Assembly: GCA_965222345.1 (NCBI GenBank)
Contig: CBDCTS010000004.1
Span: forward strand, 434,001-498,000
Direction of reading: 5' to 3'
DNA: 64,000 nucleotides
From: JADFGZ01 sp965222345
GTDB taxonomy: Bacteria > Acidobacteriota > Terriglobia > 2-12-FULL-54-10
Both the position numbers and the translations under genes were made by a program. Below the pieces are notes generated by a model. That model saw nothing but the letters and a program-made list of their open reading frames with translations, was not told where the DNA came from and ran no database searches. Below, piece after piece: positions 52,260-60,744 of the stretch (position 1 is its first letter; each line of letters begins with the position of its first letter).

Positions 52260-52949
52260 TTAATGGGTAAAGAAGAAGCAGGTGACGTATGGAGGCAAGC
52301 CGGGAAGTTCAATACTCACTTTGCCGTTTATCATCTCTGCCTGGGCAATTTTCTTGGCGGGATTGCTAATGTCCAGAGCGGAGACCAGAGCAGGACGCAG
52401 CTCGATGGCAAAAGGCCGGGCGTCGGGGGAAACCCGGAACGTCAAATAGGCCAGCAGCCCCTCTGTTAATCCTCGTTTAGGATCTTCCTCCACCACGGAA
52501 GCATCAATCCGCAAAGTTGAACGCTCAATCGAGCTGGCATCCGTGCGCGTTCCCGTTAACGTGGCGTCCACGTCCGCGCCAATGGTTTCAGCCGCAATGC
52601 CCCGCTGGTGCCGCACAAATCGCAGATGCTGACTGACCCATTCCAGCTCTACCGAGAGGGAGCGCAGTTCCACGCCCTGGGCCGGGGTGTAATAGAGCGG
52701 AATCACAACGTTGACTCCAGTTGTCGCAGTCTGAGCACCGAGAGCAATCCTGACGATGGTCCGGTTCGACCCTTCGTTCTCCGCGGCATTTTCTTCCTCA
52801 TCGGCCTGAGACGATGCTTGCATCTCCAGCCGGGCCGGAAATGCCCTGCCCGGTTGCAAGCCCAATTCCGGAACCAACATCGCCAAAACCGCCAACAGAA
52901 GGCCTACTCCCACTCTGTGCATGGTCTCGCGACGTTTTCTTCCTGTCAT
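52260..52949 (-). CDS. Exported cohesin-like protein with C-terminal CFFFTH, copy 1
   Basis: 229 residues from the ATG at 52949 (TAGGAG 6 bases upstream; a TTG at 52955 is less likely). A signal peptide (VGVGLLLAVLAMLVPELGLQ) is followed by a beta-sandwich like the cohesin/CBM2-3 family: TTGVNVVIPLYYTPAQGVEL, LRSLSVELEWVSQHLRFV, LLAYLTFRVSPDARPFAIEL. It ends PPYVTCFFFTH. The paralogue immediately upstream ends in the same six residues although the sequence before differs, so the tail is probably functional. Cohesin-like domains bind proteins or act as structural modules; no cellulosome is implied. Last gene of a probable operon with 53063 and the TPR gene. Confidence 0.65.
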   Translation of the reverse strand: MTGRKRRETMHRVGVGLLLAVLAMLVPELGLQPGRAFPARLEMQASSQADEEENAAENEGSNRTIVRIALGAQTATTGVNVVIPLYYTPAQGVELRSLSVELEWVSQHLRFVRHQRGIAAETIGADVDATLTGTRTDASSIERSTLRIDASVVEEDPKRGLTEGLLAYLTFRVSPDARPFAIELRPALVSALDISNPAKKIAQAEMINGKVSIELPGLPPYVTCFFFTH

Positions 52950-53062
52950 TTTCAACTCCTATCTGGACATCTGTCTGGGAGGAAACTCTTTAAAAAGAAC
53001 CAGGAAATGGGAAGAATGGCTGAAGGTACATCTTATTGCCGGCATTGCTCCTATAGGTATTT

Positions 53063-53686
53063 TCAATGCGTAAAGAAGAAGCAGGCCACCGCCGGTGCGA
53101 GGCGGTCGTACCTGTCGCCCAAGTCATCGATACTCACCGAACCCGGCTTAGTAACCACGTTGGTCACCTCTTTCGGAGGGGTCGAGAGGTCATCCGCCGA
53201 AACTACCGTCGGCGTCATCGTAACCAGGAAGGGTTTGGCGTCCGGGGAAACCTGGAAGAGTAGATAAGCCAGCAGTCCCTGCGGCAACCCCTCCTTCGTA
53301 TTGGGTTCCGAAAGTGATGCGGTTACCCGAAGCTTGGCCCGCTTCAACCCCTTGTCGTCCGGCTTGCTTTCGGTCAGGTTCGACTGGATGTCGGCGTTCG
53401 CCAGTTCCGCGGCAAGGCCCCGGGAGGCCTTCTGGAAAATCAGGCTATTGCTCACGTATTCGATATCCACCGTGAGCGACCGCAAAGGATTCTTGGGGTC
53501 CGGCGTCAAAGAGAGGGGCATCATCAGGCTGGCGCCCGGAGTTCCGTCAATCTCCGCGAGGGAAACCCGGGGCGTCTGTTCGGAAACCGATTGCAGCGCC
53601 GCAGCCTGCAGTTGTGGCGGCATGGAATGCAGCGCCCACGCCACGGCAAGCCACAACCCAACCCTCATTCGAATCCCATTCCGCAT
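53063..53686 (-). CDS. Exported cohesin-like protein with C-terminal CFFFTH, copy 2
   Basis: 207 residues with signal peptide RVGLWLAVAWALHSMPPQLQ. The beta-sandwich follows copy 1 strand for strand: GASLMMPLSLTPDPKNPLRS, LTVDIEYVSNSLIFQKASRG, KLRVTASLSEPNTKEGLPQG, LLAYLLFQVSPDAKPFLVTM. It ends APAVACFFFTH. It lies 24 bases after the TPR gene and 113 bases before copy 1, so the three genes are probably one transcript. Whether the tail cysteine is lipidated, crosslinked or recognised by a sorting system is unknown. Confidence 0.65.
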   Translation of the reverse strand: MRNGIRMRVGLWLAVAWALHSMPPQLQAAALQSVSEQTPRVSLAEIDGTPGASLMMPLSLTPDPKNPLRSLTVDIEYVSNSLIFQKASRGLAAELANADIQSNLTESKPDDKGLKRAKLRVTASLSEPNTKEGLPQGLLAYLLFQVSPDAKPFLVTMTPTVVSADDLSTPPKEVTNVVTKPGSVSIDDLGDRYDRLAPAVACFFFTH

Positions 53687-53710
53687 ACTGCTTTTTCCAG
53701 TTGATCCGGC

Positions 53711-55180
53711 TTACCTTTCGCCCCGGCTGGAACGGATTGCCTGAGCGCGGGCGTCGAACGATTCAGCCTCTGCCGCGCGGTCGGTCTGGCGCAGCAGGTC
53801 GGCATGATGCGCCAGAATTTCGGCCACAAACGAATGGTTCTCTCCTAAAAATTTCTCGGCAACCTCTAAAGCGCGCTGGAAGTAGGTTTCGGCTTCCGTG
53901 TAGTTCTGCTGCGCGGAGTAGTGCCTTCCCAAAGCGTCTAGCGTGGCAGCAAGGTTCGGCTGCTCCTCCGGTCCGGACGCCTCCAAGATAGCTTGCGAGC
54001 GCTTCAGAATCGGCTCTGCGCTGCCATAAAGACCCTGCTTGTCGTAAACTTCCGCCAGACTGCCGAGCGCAGGAGTAATGCTGACATGCTCCGGGCCCGA
54101 GGATTTTTCCTGAATTGCCAGAGTGCGCTTCAGAAGTTGTTCAGCTTCGGAGTAGTGCTGCTGGTTCAGGTGCGCGCGCGCCAAGTTGATTAAGGTGGCA
54201 CCCAGGAGCGGGTCTTCCTTTCCCACAAAATTTTCCTCAATAACCAGAGACCTCTCCAGCAAGGGCTGGCTCTCCGCAAATTTTCCCTGAGCCATCCGGA
54301 CCACGGCAAGGTCCCTCAGCCCGGCAGCCAGCATCGGGTCCATTGGATTCTTCGCGCCCAGCGCGTTGTCACGAATGGACATCGAAAGCATCAACAGTCT
54401 TTCCGCTTCGGCGTACTTGTCCTGGTCACGGTACAGGCTGGCCAGGCTGCTTATGCTATTGTCCACTTCCAGGTGCTGCGAGCCGAAGTGTTTTTCCCGG
54501 ATGTCCCAGGCACGTTTCATCAGCGCCTCGGCCTCGGCCAATCTGTCCTGCTTGTGATGCAGCACGCCCAGGTTGTTCAAGGCAGCGGCCACTAGCGGGT
54601 GGTCCGGTCCCAGCGCCTTTTCCCGAATCGAGAGTGACCGTACCAGGAGCGGTTCCACATCCCCGTACTTCCCTTGTGTGCCATACAGGCCTGCTAACCG
54701 GTTGAGGCTAGCATCCACGTCGGGGTGTTCCCGCCCGTAGGCTTTTTCACGAATGGCCAGGGACCGGTGCAAGAGCGGTTCCGCTTCGCCCTCCCTCCCT
54801 TCATTGATGTACATTCTAGCCAGGGTGTCGATGGTATTGGCCACCTCCGGATGATCCGCTCCCAGGCTGATTTCACGAATCGAAAGCGAACGCCGGATCA
54901 GCATCGATGCTTCCAGGAATTTGTCCTGTGAAAAATAATATTTCCCCAAAATAAACAGCGTAGAGGCCAGACGCGGGTCTTCGGGACCGAACCGCTCCGC
55001 TTCTCCGACAGCGGCCTGAAATGCCAGCACAGCTTCATTGGGTCTGTTGTCCCGGAGGGCCTGCGAGGCGGTCTCCATGTGCTTTTTCCATACCTCTTCC
55101 CGGCCTTGCTGGGCGAAGGCTCCCAAGGCCAGCAATACGAGACACGGGATCGCTGTCAACGGGCCGATTATTTTCTTCAT
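53711..55180 (-). CDS. Exported TPR (kinesin light-chain type) repeat protein
   Basis: 489 residues; a signal peptide (IGPLTAIPCLVLLALGAFAQ) precedes about ten TPR units of 42 residues with the kinesin-light-chain spacing (LGPDHPLVAAALNNLGVLHH, AEAEALMKRAWDIREKHFGS, LGENHSFVAEILAHHADLLR). TPR arrays are protein-interaction scaffolds, and this one is probably periplasmic. It is followed after 24 bases by the cohesin-like gene, which suggests a joint role; the amidohydrolase gene lies 119 bases upstream on the same strand. Confidence 0.88.
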   Translation of the reverse strand: MKKIIGPLTAIPCLVLLALGAFAQQGREEVWKKHMETASQALRDNRPNEAVLAFQAAVGEAERFGPEDPRLASTLFILGKYYFSQDKFLEASMLIRRSLSIREISLGADHPEVANTIDTLARMYINEGREGEAEPLLHRSLAIREKAYGREHPDVDASLNRLAGLYGTQGKYGDVEPLLVRSLSIREKALGPDHPLVAAALNNLGVLHHKQDRLAEAEALMKRAWDIREKHFGSQHLEVDNSISSLASLYRDQDKYAEAERLLMLSMSIRDNALGAKNPMDPMLAAGLRDLAVVRMAQGKFAESQPLLERSLVIEENFVGKEDPLLGATLINLARAHLNQQHYSEAEQLLKRTLAIQEKSSGPEHVSITPALGSLAEVYDKQGLYGSAEPILKRSQAILEASGPEEQPNLAATLDALGRHYSAQQNYTEAETYFQRALEVAEKFLGENHSFVAEILAHHADLLRQTDRAAEAESFDARAQAIRSSRGER

Positions 55181-55299
55181 GGGATTCTCACACTATTCCC
55201 GAGGATGGCATACCGGCCATCCTGGCGATGGCCGGAGTTCTTTGCTTGCCAAAACGACAGCGCAAGCCTGCATCGGCCGGGCCGTCCGTCCTGCTCTTC

Positions 55300-57252
55300 C
55301 TAGTCCATATCATCCACGCTGCGTTCAATCCCCAGATACTCCAGCGCGTCAAAAGTGCGGTTTTCAGGCGGACCGTCAAGCTCCCACGAGAATTCGAGTT
55401 GCGGTCCCACTGCCTGCAGTCCCAGATCGGCGGCGTACTCCTCCCGCAGAACAACCGTCTTGCCTCCCACCACCACCATCAACGGGTACACGCTGGGAAT
55501 CTCTTCCTGTGGAATCGTGAAGTAGTCCTGGTTGTAAACAATGAAATCGGCGAACTTGCCCGGTTCCAGCGTCCCCAGCACCTTCTCCTTGAGGACATAA
55601 TGCGCAGCCATGGAGGTGCTCATTTTCAGTAACTGCACCCGGTTGACCGCTTCCTGCGCTGCCAGGACCACCCCATCGGATCTCTTCCGGTTGATGTACG
55701 GATACCACTGAGCGAAAGTGGTCTGGTTGACCTCCGACATTCCACTCCCGCCACCTTCGTTGGATGCCATGAGGCCGTTCTTCAACATGCTGTTGATGGG
55801 CCCGACGCGATTCGCGTAACTCTCCGAATAAATCTTCCCGATCGAATAGCCGTGGTCGGAAGACAGTTCGTGGGCGCCGCAACTGAACAGCATGTTGAAT
55901 TTTGCCATCCGCGGCATTTGATCCAGCCTGGGATAGAAAGGGCAATGGTCCGAAGTGAATCTCCGGGAACGCATATACTCCAGGTCCATGCTCGGGTCTT
56001 CCTCCATCACCCGGTCGAGAATGTCCATGAACTGGTCCAAGCCCTTATCCCCATTGTTGTGGTTGATCACGTACCGCAGGCGGGATTTCACGGCAGTATA
56101 GATGGCATCATAGTAAGGTCCGCCCGGCTCTGCCCAGCACTGTTCCATTTCCTTGATCCTGGGATCGATTGCATCCATCGTCGTGCAGGCCACCGGAACA
56201 TCCAAGTCCAGGGCTCCCAGCGTGACGCCGACATTCCAGAAGTAGTCGTCGCCCATGCCGGCCATATCCCCCAAGCGGGAGAAACAGGTTGGAATGTCCA
56301 CCACAACATTCTGGCAGGCGCGGTGTGCCCACCCAAATCGCACCGGCATCCGGCCTTCCCGAGCCAGATGATTGAAGGCATCGTGGATGGGCAAGCCGAC
56401 GATGTGCGAACTGTATCCCGTAAAGCCCATCGCCGCAAAGTGCTCCAGCCCGTTTTCAATAACGTCGGCCAGCAGAGGAACCCGCGTGCGGAAGTATCTT
56501 TCTGCGATCAGGTTGCGGTCCACTCTGGGATTCGTCATGGCTGCCTGTTCGGTATGATCGGTTGCCTCCACATTGAACATGTCCATGAAGTCGTTCCGCG
56601 CCGCGGTGTTCATCAGGTAGTTTGAGGAGTCTTCCAGCATAATCGGCTGGTTGGGCGCCCACTCATCCAGTTGTTCCCGCGTCATCTGGTTCGTCCTCAA
56701 ATACATCACGCCAAGGCTCACCCCTTGTTCTCCCGCGCCCTGGAAGCCGATCACTCCCCACTGCCCCTCGGGAGCTCCCGTCATCTGCTCCTTGACGACC
56801 AGCTCAATCCCTCTCGTAAGGTCCTCATAAGTCTCTCCAGCCACTCTAAATTCCCTCATGATCTCCAGCACTAGTTGGGGATTGTCGTTGGCCCACCGGG
56901 ACACGAAGCCGTTATGGAGGTGATTGTGAGCATCAATCAACCCCGGCACCACGGTGCGGCCTTGCAGATCGAGCTGTTGCGTTTGGGGGCCGGCCAAACT
57001 CAGCATCTCCTCGTTGGTGCCCAAGAACTGGATCCGGTCCTCTCGGATCGCCATCGCCTCGACGACAGTGCCCGGAGGGCCAAGAGGATCTAAGTTGTCC
57101 ATCGTGACAATATTGCCGTTGTGAACAACCAGGTCTGGGTACTGCACCAGCTTGGAAGGAACCGTCAGGGTATCCTGCGCCGGGACCGTCATCACTCCCA
57201 GCACCAGCAAACCGTAGATGAGCAGAATGCTTTTTCGCAATGCTCTTGGCAT
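55300..57252 (-). CDS. Exported amidohydrolase-3 (YtcJ-like) family protein, second copy
   Basis: 650 residues from the ATG at 57252 (AAGGAG 7 bases upstream; the 57297 start lacks this). A signal peptide (SILLIYGLLVLGVMTVPAQD) is followed by the family landmarks DLVVHNGNIVTMDNLDP, TVVPGLIDAHNHLHNG (H-N-H), RFTSDHCPFYPRLDQMPRMA, KFNMLFSCGAHE and LGTLEPGKFADFIVYNQDYF. Plan and length match the gene at 48287 (FNLMFSCGP, LGSVEPKKAADF), so they are distant paralogues. Metal-dependent hydrolysis of an amide-type bond is expected; substrate unknown. Probably the first gene of the minus-strand group with the TPR and cohesin-like genes. Confidence 0.85.
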   Translation of the reverse strand: MPRALRKSILLIYGLLVLGVMTVPAQDTLTVPSKLVQYPDLVVHNGNIVTMDNLDPLGPPGTVVEAMAIREDRIQFLGTNEEMLSLAGPQTQQLDLQGRTVVPGLIDAHNHLHNGFVSRWANDNPQLVLEIMREFRVAGETYEDLTRGIELVVKEQMTGAPEGQWGVIGFQGAGEQGVSLGVMYLRTNQMTREQLDEWAPNQPIMLEDSSNYLMNTAARNDFMDMFNVEATDHTEQAAMTNPRVDRNLIAERYFRTRVPLLADVIENGLEHFAAMGFTGYSSHIVGLPIHDAFNHLAREGRMPVRFGWAHRACQNVVVDIPTCFSRLGDMAGMGDDYFWNVGVTLGALDLDVPVACTTMDAIDPRIKEMEQCWAEPGGPYYDAIYTAVKSRLRYVINHNNGDKGLDQFMDILDRVMEEDPSMDLEYMRSRRFTSDHCPFYPRLDQMPRMAKFNMLFSCGAHELSSDHGYSIGKIYSESYANRVGPINSMLKNGLMASNEGGGSGMSEVNQTTFAQWYPYINRKRSDGVVLAAQEAVNRVQLLKMSTSMAAHYVLKEKVLGTLEPGKFADFIVYNQDYFTIPQEEIPSVYPLMVVVGGKTVVLREEYAADLGLQAVGPQLEFSWELDGPPENRTFDALEYLGIERSVDDMD

Positions 57253-57894
57253 GAGAAATCTCCTTTTCCTTGATCTGTTATGATGTGAATTTTTCATTCG
57301 GCACCTATCGGTCGGCCCGGAGACGCCCGGGAGAGCAAGAATCCCCGCTTAGAACCCTAACCCTGCAGCGAAGACTTCATGTGCAGCAAATCCGTTCCGG
57401 GTGGCAAAACTTCCCCACCGAAGCTGTCCGTAAGCGGTTTAACTCTTCACTTCATCAGAACACGTCACCCGCCGCGCGAGATGGACAATGCGAACCGAGT
57501 TGGCACGTGCACTGAAATCCTCCGAATGATGAAATGGTAATGTCTGCGCTCGGATGGAAAACCCGGCCCGGCCTGATCCGGTGATGCTCACTGCTGACCG
57601 TCCGGGAATCATAAGAGATGGCCAGACGCCTTCCGAGCAGCGCAACTACTCCCGTTCAACTCCGGCAACGGATGCTGCCACCACACAGGCAAGATTGTCT
57701 ACACCTCGGATTACAAGAATGCGAGTCAAAGTATAGTTCGGGCGCGTTCTTTCCGTCAAGAAAGTTCCAAAGCCGCACGCCGTTGCTTTCCAAAACGGCT
57801 AGGGCTTGCCCAGCCTGGATCGGCCAAGCCGACGTTACCTCATGGCAGACGAGAGCATTCCTCGTAAAGGTGCATACCGCCGCGGCATGTCATT

Positions 57895-57962
57895 CTGAAC
57901 GCAAGTAGCGACAGGCATTCTTGCCTGTCCTCTAGCGTGCAGGCCCACTGGCCTGCACTTGT
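57895..57962 (-). repeat. Dispersed repeat unit, palindromic end part
   Basis: GTAGCGACAGGCATTCTTGC, then GTGCAGGCCCACTGGCCTGC: the reverse complement of the end of units A-C. Confidence 0.7.
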
Positions 57963-58024
57963 TTCTTGCTTTCCAACCGCGCGCAACCTACCTTAATCCC
58001 CAATCAATGGCCTTTTTGGGCATA

Positions 58025-58290
58025 TCAAAGCCAATAACGAAGCCAATGCCCGATTTTCTGTATATTTCATAACTCATTACCCTGCAATTGGTTAGCTGGA
58101 TATCGGAAGTTTTGAAATGGGTTCGTTTTGCAATAAAAACTTTTTCCTCCCGTTCCTCTACCCCCATAAACTAAACAAAGCCAGTTTCCCAAACGCCCTC
58201 CGGCCCGATTGTCCCTCGCGGAAATTCCGGGGCAACAAAATTCTTCCGGGAATTCCGAATCGACCGAGGAAACCGAAGCGCCTGTGTCCG
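58025..58290 (-). repeat. Linker of the composite repeat, inverted copy
   Basis: Reverse complement contains, in order, ATTCGGAATTC, CGGAAGAATTTT, GGGACAATCGGGCCGGAGGG, GGAAAAAGTTTTT, TTGCAAAAC, ATTGGCTTCGTTATTGGC and TTTGATATGC, as at 12991-13205 with one extra insert of about 60 bases. Confidence 0.75.
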
Positions 58291-58480
58291 ACAGGTAGGG
58301 CAGGCATTCCTGCCTGCCTTGTAGAGTGTAGGCCGAAAGGCCTGCACGCCAGGGGACAGCCCTGGAAGTCTGTTGCTACCTGCCCAAGCCTCTCAACCTG
58401 TGCTCCTGCTTCGCTTTGCTCAACATGGCAGCGTTTCCGTTTGCCTGCCGCCCCAGGATTTTGTTAGCTTACCGGGCAGC
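58291..58480 (-). repeat. Dispersed repeat unit D
   Basis: GTAGGGCAGGCATTCCTGCC, TGTAGGCCGAAAGGCCTGCA, then the reverse complement of GAGCAAAGCGAAGCAGGAGC and GGCAGGCAAACGGAAACGCT, in the order seen in units A-C. Confidence 0.75.
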
Positions 58481-58544
58481 GAACCCTTATAAACTCGGAT
58501 ATTTCAGCAAACTGTTCGGCAAGGATCGAATTCGGCAAGGTTAG

Positions 58545-60113
58545 CTACAGCCGTCGCTCGACGGCGGGGAAGTTTTCCCATACCTTGACGCCGCAAAAAT
58601 GGCTGCCTTCCGTGCAGACCGGATAGGCATTGCCTTTCCGCACCACGCAGGGGGGACCAATGTAACGGGCCAGCCGGGGATGCTCCTGTCGCACCTGCTC
58701 CAGTTCCTCCATTGAGGCCTGGTAAATCTCCTCCTGGGCGTTGAAGCAGGTCCGCATGGTCCATTTGTGAATCAGGTGAAGCAGGCTGCCGCTTTCTACC
58801 ATCCGAACGCTGGTGGCGTTGGGAAGAACATAGATAGCCACCGACGGCGGCACGCCAAGCTCCAGCAGCCGGTTCTTGACACTCCAGGCTTCCTCCATCG
58901 CCTGCCGGTAGATATCCTCCACCTCCGGGTTCCCTCTCACCAGGCCGGGAACAATGTAGTCCGGTTCCGGGCAGTCGGTGGCCGCCAGCATCGGGCGCGA
59001 GGCGGGAACCATCCGGTGCCGCTGGTCTTGTGAGTCCGCCGTGTGGCTCAGTTTCTTGAGGAAGGTGAAGGAGACGTGATGCAGGGCTCGCATCATGGGT
59101 GAGTGGACGGCCAGGTCCAGCGTCTCGAGGCGATACCGGTTGCGGGCTGGATTCAGCAGTTCTTCGAGCGCCTGGTCGTCGTTCATCTGCTTCTCGCTTA
59201 ACCCCAGCAAATAGCGGAAGGAGCGCGCAACGGTGGATTCTGCTCCGGGTGAAGCCGAGATCATCCGCGAGGTTTTGCTGCCCAGATCGCGGTCAAACTC
59301 CCGTCGGGCCTGGGCAGACTCGGAAGGGCCGCCACCGGCAACAAGCCGTGTCTCGGGAATTTTCTCCTCCTCCAGGGGACCATCTCCGATTCGCTCAAAA
59401 AACTGCGAATCGATCTCTTGCACCCGTTCGACCATCTGGTCGATGACCAAGCCGGTTTCATAGGGGGTATCCCCGGAGTTGCGCATGCGATGGAGCCGGT
59501 GCAGGGCCACGCCCGAGAGCGTGTGCACCATGGAAGTCAAAGCGGCGATCGGCAGAACGTAACGTGCCACCTCGATGGCTTTTTTCTCCACCTGCCGGTC
59601 AATGCGCTTGCGGCGCTTCTCTGGGCTCCTGTCATTGATCTTCCATACGTCGTAGAGCACTTCCCGCGTGCGTCCGGCGAGCTTCTGAGAGAGCAACCGG
59701 TAGAACTCCCAGGCCCTCTCCACGGCGCGCAGGTACACTCTCTGCGCCTCCCCGGCCAAGGGCGGGATAAACGCCTGCACCTGGTCCAGGCGCACGTAAC
59801 GCTGGCTGGACTGCTCCGAGTTATAGAACGGATGGCTGTGCAGAAAGTTCCACACAAACTGGCGGGAGATGTTCTCCAGGCCGAACTCGAAGTGGGCGTG
59901 CTGAAAGACGGTGTGGTGGCCGCCGTTGAAGGTGGTAGAGCCGATGGTCAGGCGCTGTTTCTCGGTAATCTCGTCCGGTGAGATCACGCGGGTTGAATAG
60001 CAGCTTCGCGCCGCGGCGATGGCGGAATCAAAAGGGCGGTCGAAGAAGTTTCTCAGAGTGACCCGGGGCTGGGTCGCCACCGCAAGCTGTCGTGCCGCGT
60101 TTGCAACACTCAT
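58545..60113 (-). CDS. thyX: Double-domain flavin-dependent thymidylate synthase ThyX
   Basis: 522 residues, about twice a standard ThyX. The N-terminal half has GGHHTVFQHAHFEFGLENIS followed by RQFVWNFLHSHPFYNSEQSSQRYV (R84 to Y106), the position of the RHR-x7-S signature with a divergent first part. The C-terminal half repeats the fold: SPMMRALHHVSFTFLKKLSH, QDQRHRMVPASRP (RHR at 364-366) and RMVESGSLLHLIHKWTMRTC. ThyX makes dTMP from dUMP with FAD and methylene-tetrahydrofolate in the cytoplasm. Each half lacks part of the signature, so active sites may be shared between halves. A neighbour of rpmE and lysS; the start at 60113 is the first in frame. Confidence 0.85.
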   Translation of the reverse strand: MSVANAARQLAVATQPRVTLRNFFDRPFDSAIAAARSCYSTRVISPDEITEKQRLTIGSTTFNGGHHTVFQHAHFEFGLENISRQFVWNFLHSHPFYNSEQSSQRYVRLDQVQAFIPPLAGEAQRVYLRAVERAWEFYRLLSQKLAGRTREVLYDVWKINDRSPEKRRKRIDRQVEKKAIEVARYVLPIAALTSMVHTLSGVALHRLHRMRNSGDTPYETGLVIDQMVERVQEIDSQFFERIGDGPLEEEKIPETRLVAGGGPSESAQARREFDRDLGSKTSRMISASPGAESTVARSFRYLLGLSEKQMNDDQALEELLNPARNRYRLETLDLAVHSPMMRALHHVSFTFLKKLSHTADSQDQRHRMVPASRPMLAATDCPEPDYIVPGLVRGNPEVEDIYRQAMEEAWSVKNRLLELGVPPSVAIYVLPNATSVRMVESGSLLHLIHKWTMRTCFNAQEEIYQASMEELEQVRQEHPRLARYIGPPCVVRKGNAYPVCTEGSHFCGVKVWENFPAVERRL

Positions 60114-60179
60114 GGCGTGATTCTAACCGATGTGCGAGTCCAAAAAAAGAGGAGGGATACAGAGGGGGGGTTGGATGCG

Positions 60180-60434
60180 TTAGGATGATTTTTTTGCCGC
60201 AACAATGGATTCTTTGGCCGAGCCCGTGCTCCGCCGGCTGCCATACTTCCTGTTGAAACGCTCCACCCGTCCTGCGGTATCCACCAGCCGTTGCTTGCCC
60301 GTAAAGAACGGATGACAGCTGGAGCATATCTCCAGCCGGATGTCGCCTTTGCGCGTGGAACGGGTCTTGAAGGTGCTCCCGCAGGTGCAGGAGACCGTCA
60401 CTTCAGGATACTCAGGATGGATTCCAGTTTTCAT
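60180..60434 (-). CDS. rpmE: 50S ribosomal protein L31
   Basis: 84 residues from the ATG at 60434 (AGAGGAAAAG upstream). MKTGIHPEYPEVTVSCTCGS, then LEICSSCHPFFTGKQRLVDT and GRVERFNRKYG are diagnostic. Cysteines at 16 and 18 and the CSSC pair (37, 40) make it the zinc-binding type of L31. A 16-residue basic tail (SRRSTGSAKESIVAAKKSS region) follows the conserved core. It binds the large subunit and bridges to the small one. The longer frame upstream, up to 60674, is not part of the protein. Confidence 0.96.
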   Translation of the reverse strand: MKTGIHPEYPEVTVSCTCGSTFKTRSTRKGDIRLEICSSCHPFFTGKQRLVDTAGRVERFNRKYGSRRSTGSAKESIVAAKKSS

Positions 60435-60744
60435 GCTTTTCCTCTGCATACAAGCAAAAACGCTACTATACAGCAGTTGTTCCCCTGCTCGCAATAGCAG
60501 AACGCGGAATTCCCGAAGGCATCCTGTCACCGGCAGTAGGCCCGAGCCGATGGGACGCTCCCGGAAACCCCGAAGTTGACGCGCTCGCCGGGCGACCATT
60601 ATAATCTGCTTTTTCAAACCAACCTGCTGTTTCCACTGGGGTCCATTGCAGGGATGCAATGACGCGGGTTGCAAAGTTTAGCTTGCTGGCTGGAAGGAAG
60701 TTTGTTCAGGGGTTTCCCCATCGGCAGGAAGACACAGGTGCAGC

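Larger units (their letters stand above)
57253..58544. other. Gene-free 1.3-kb region with inverted copy of the composite repeat
   Basis: No protein-like frame. The left 600 bases show nothing recognisable; from 57895 to 58480 the region is the reverse-complement counterpart of 12838-13440 (unit, linker, unit), diverged but in the same order. Confidence 0.65.
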
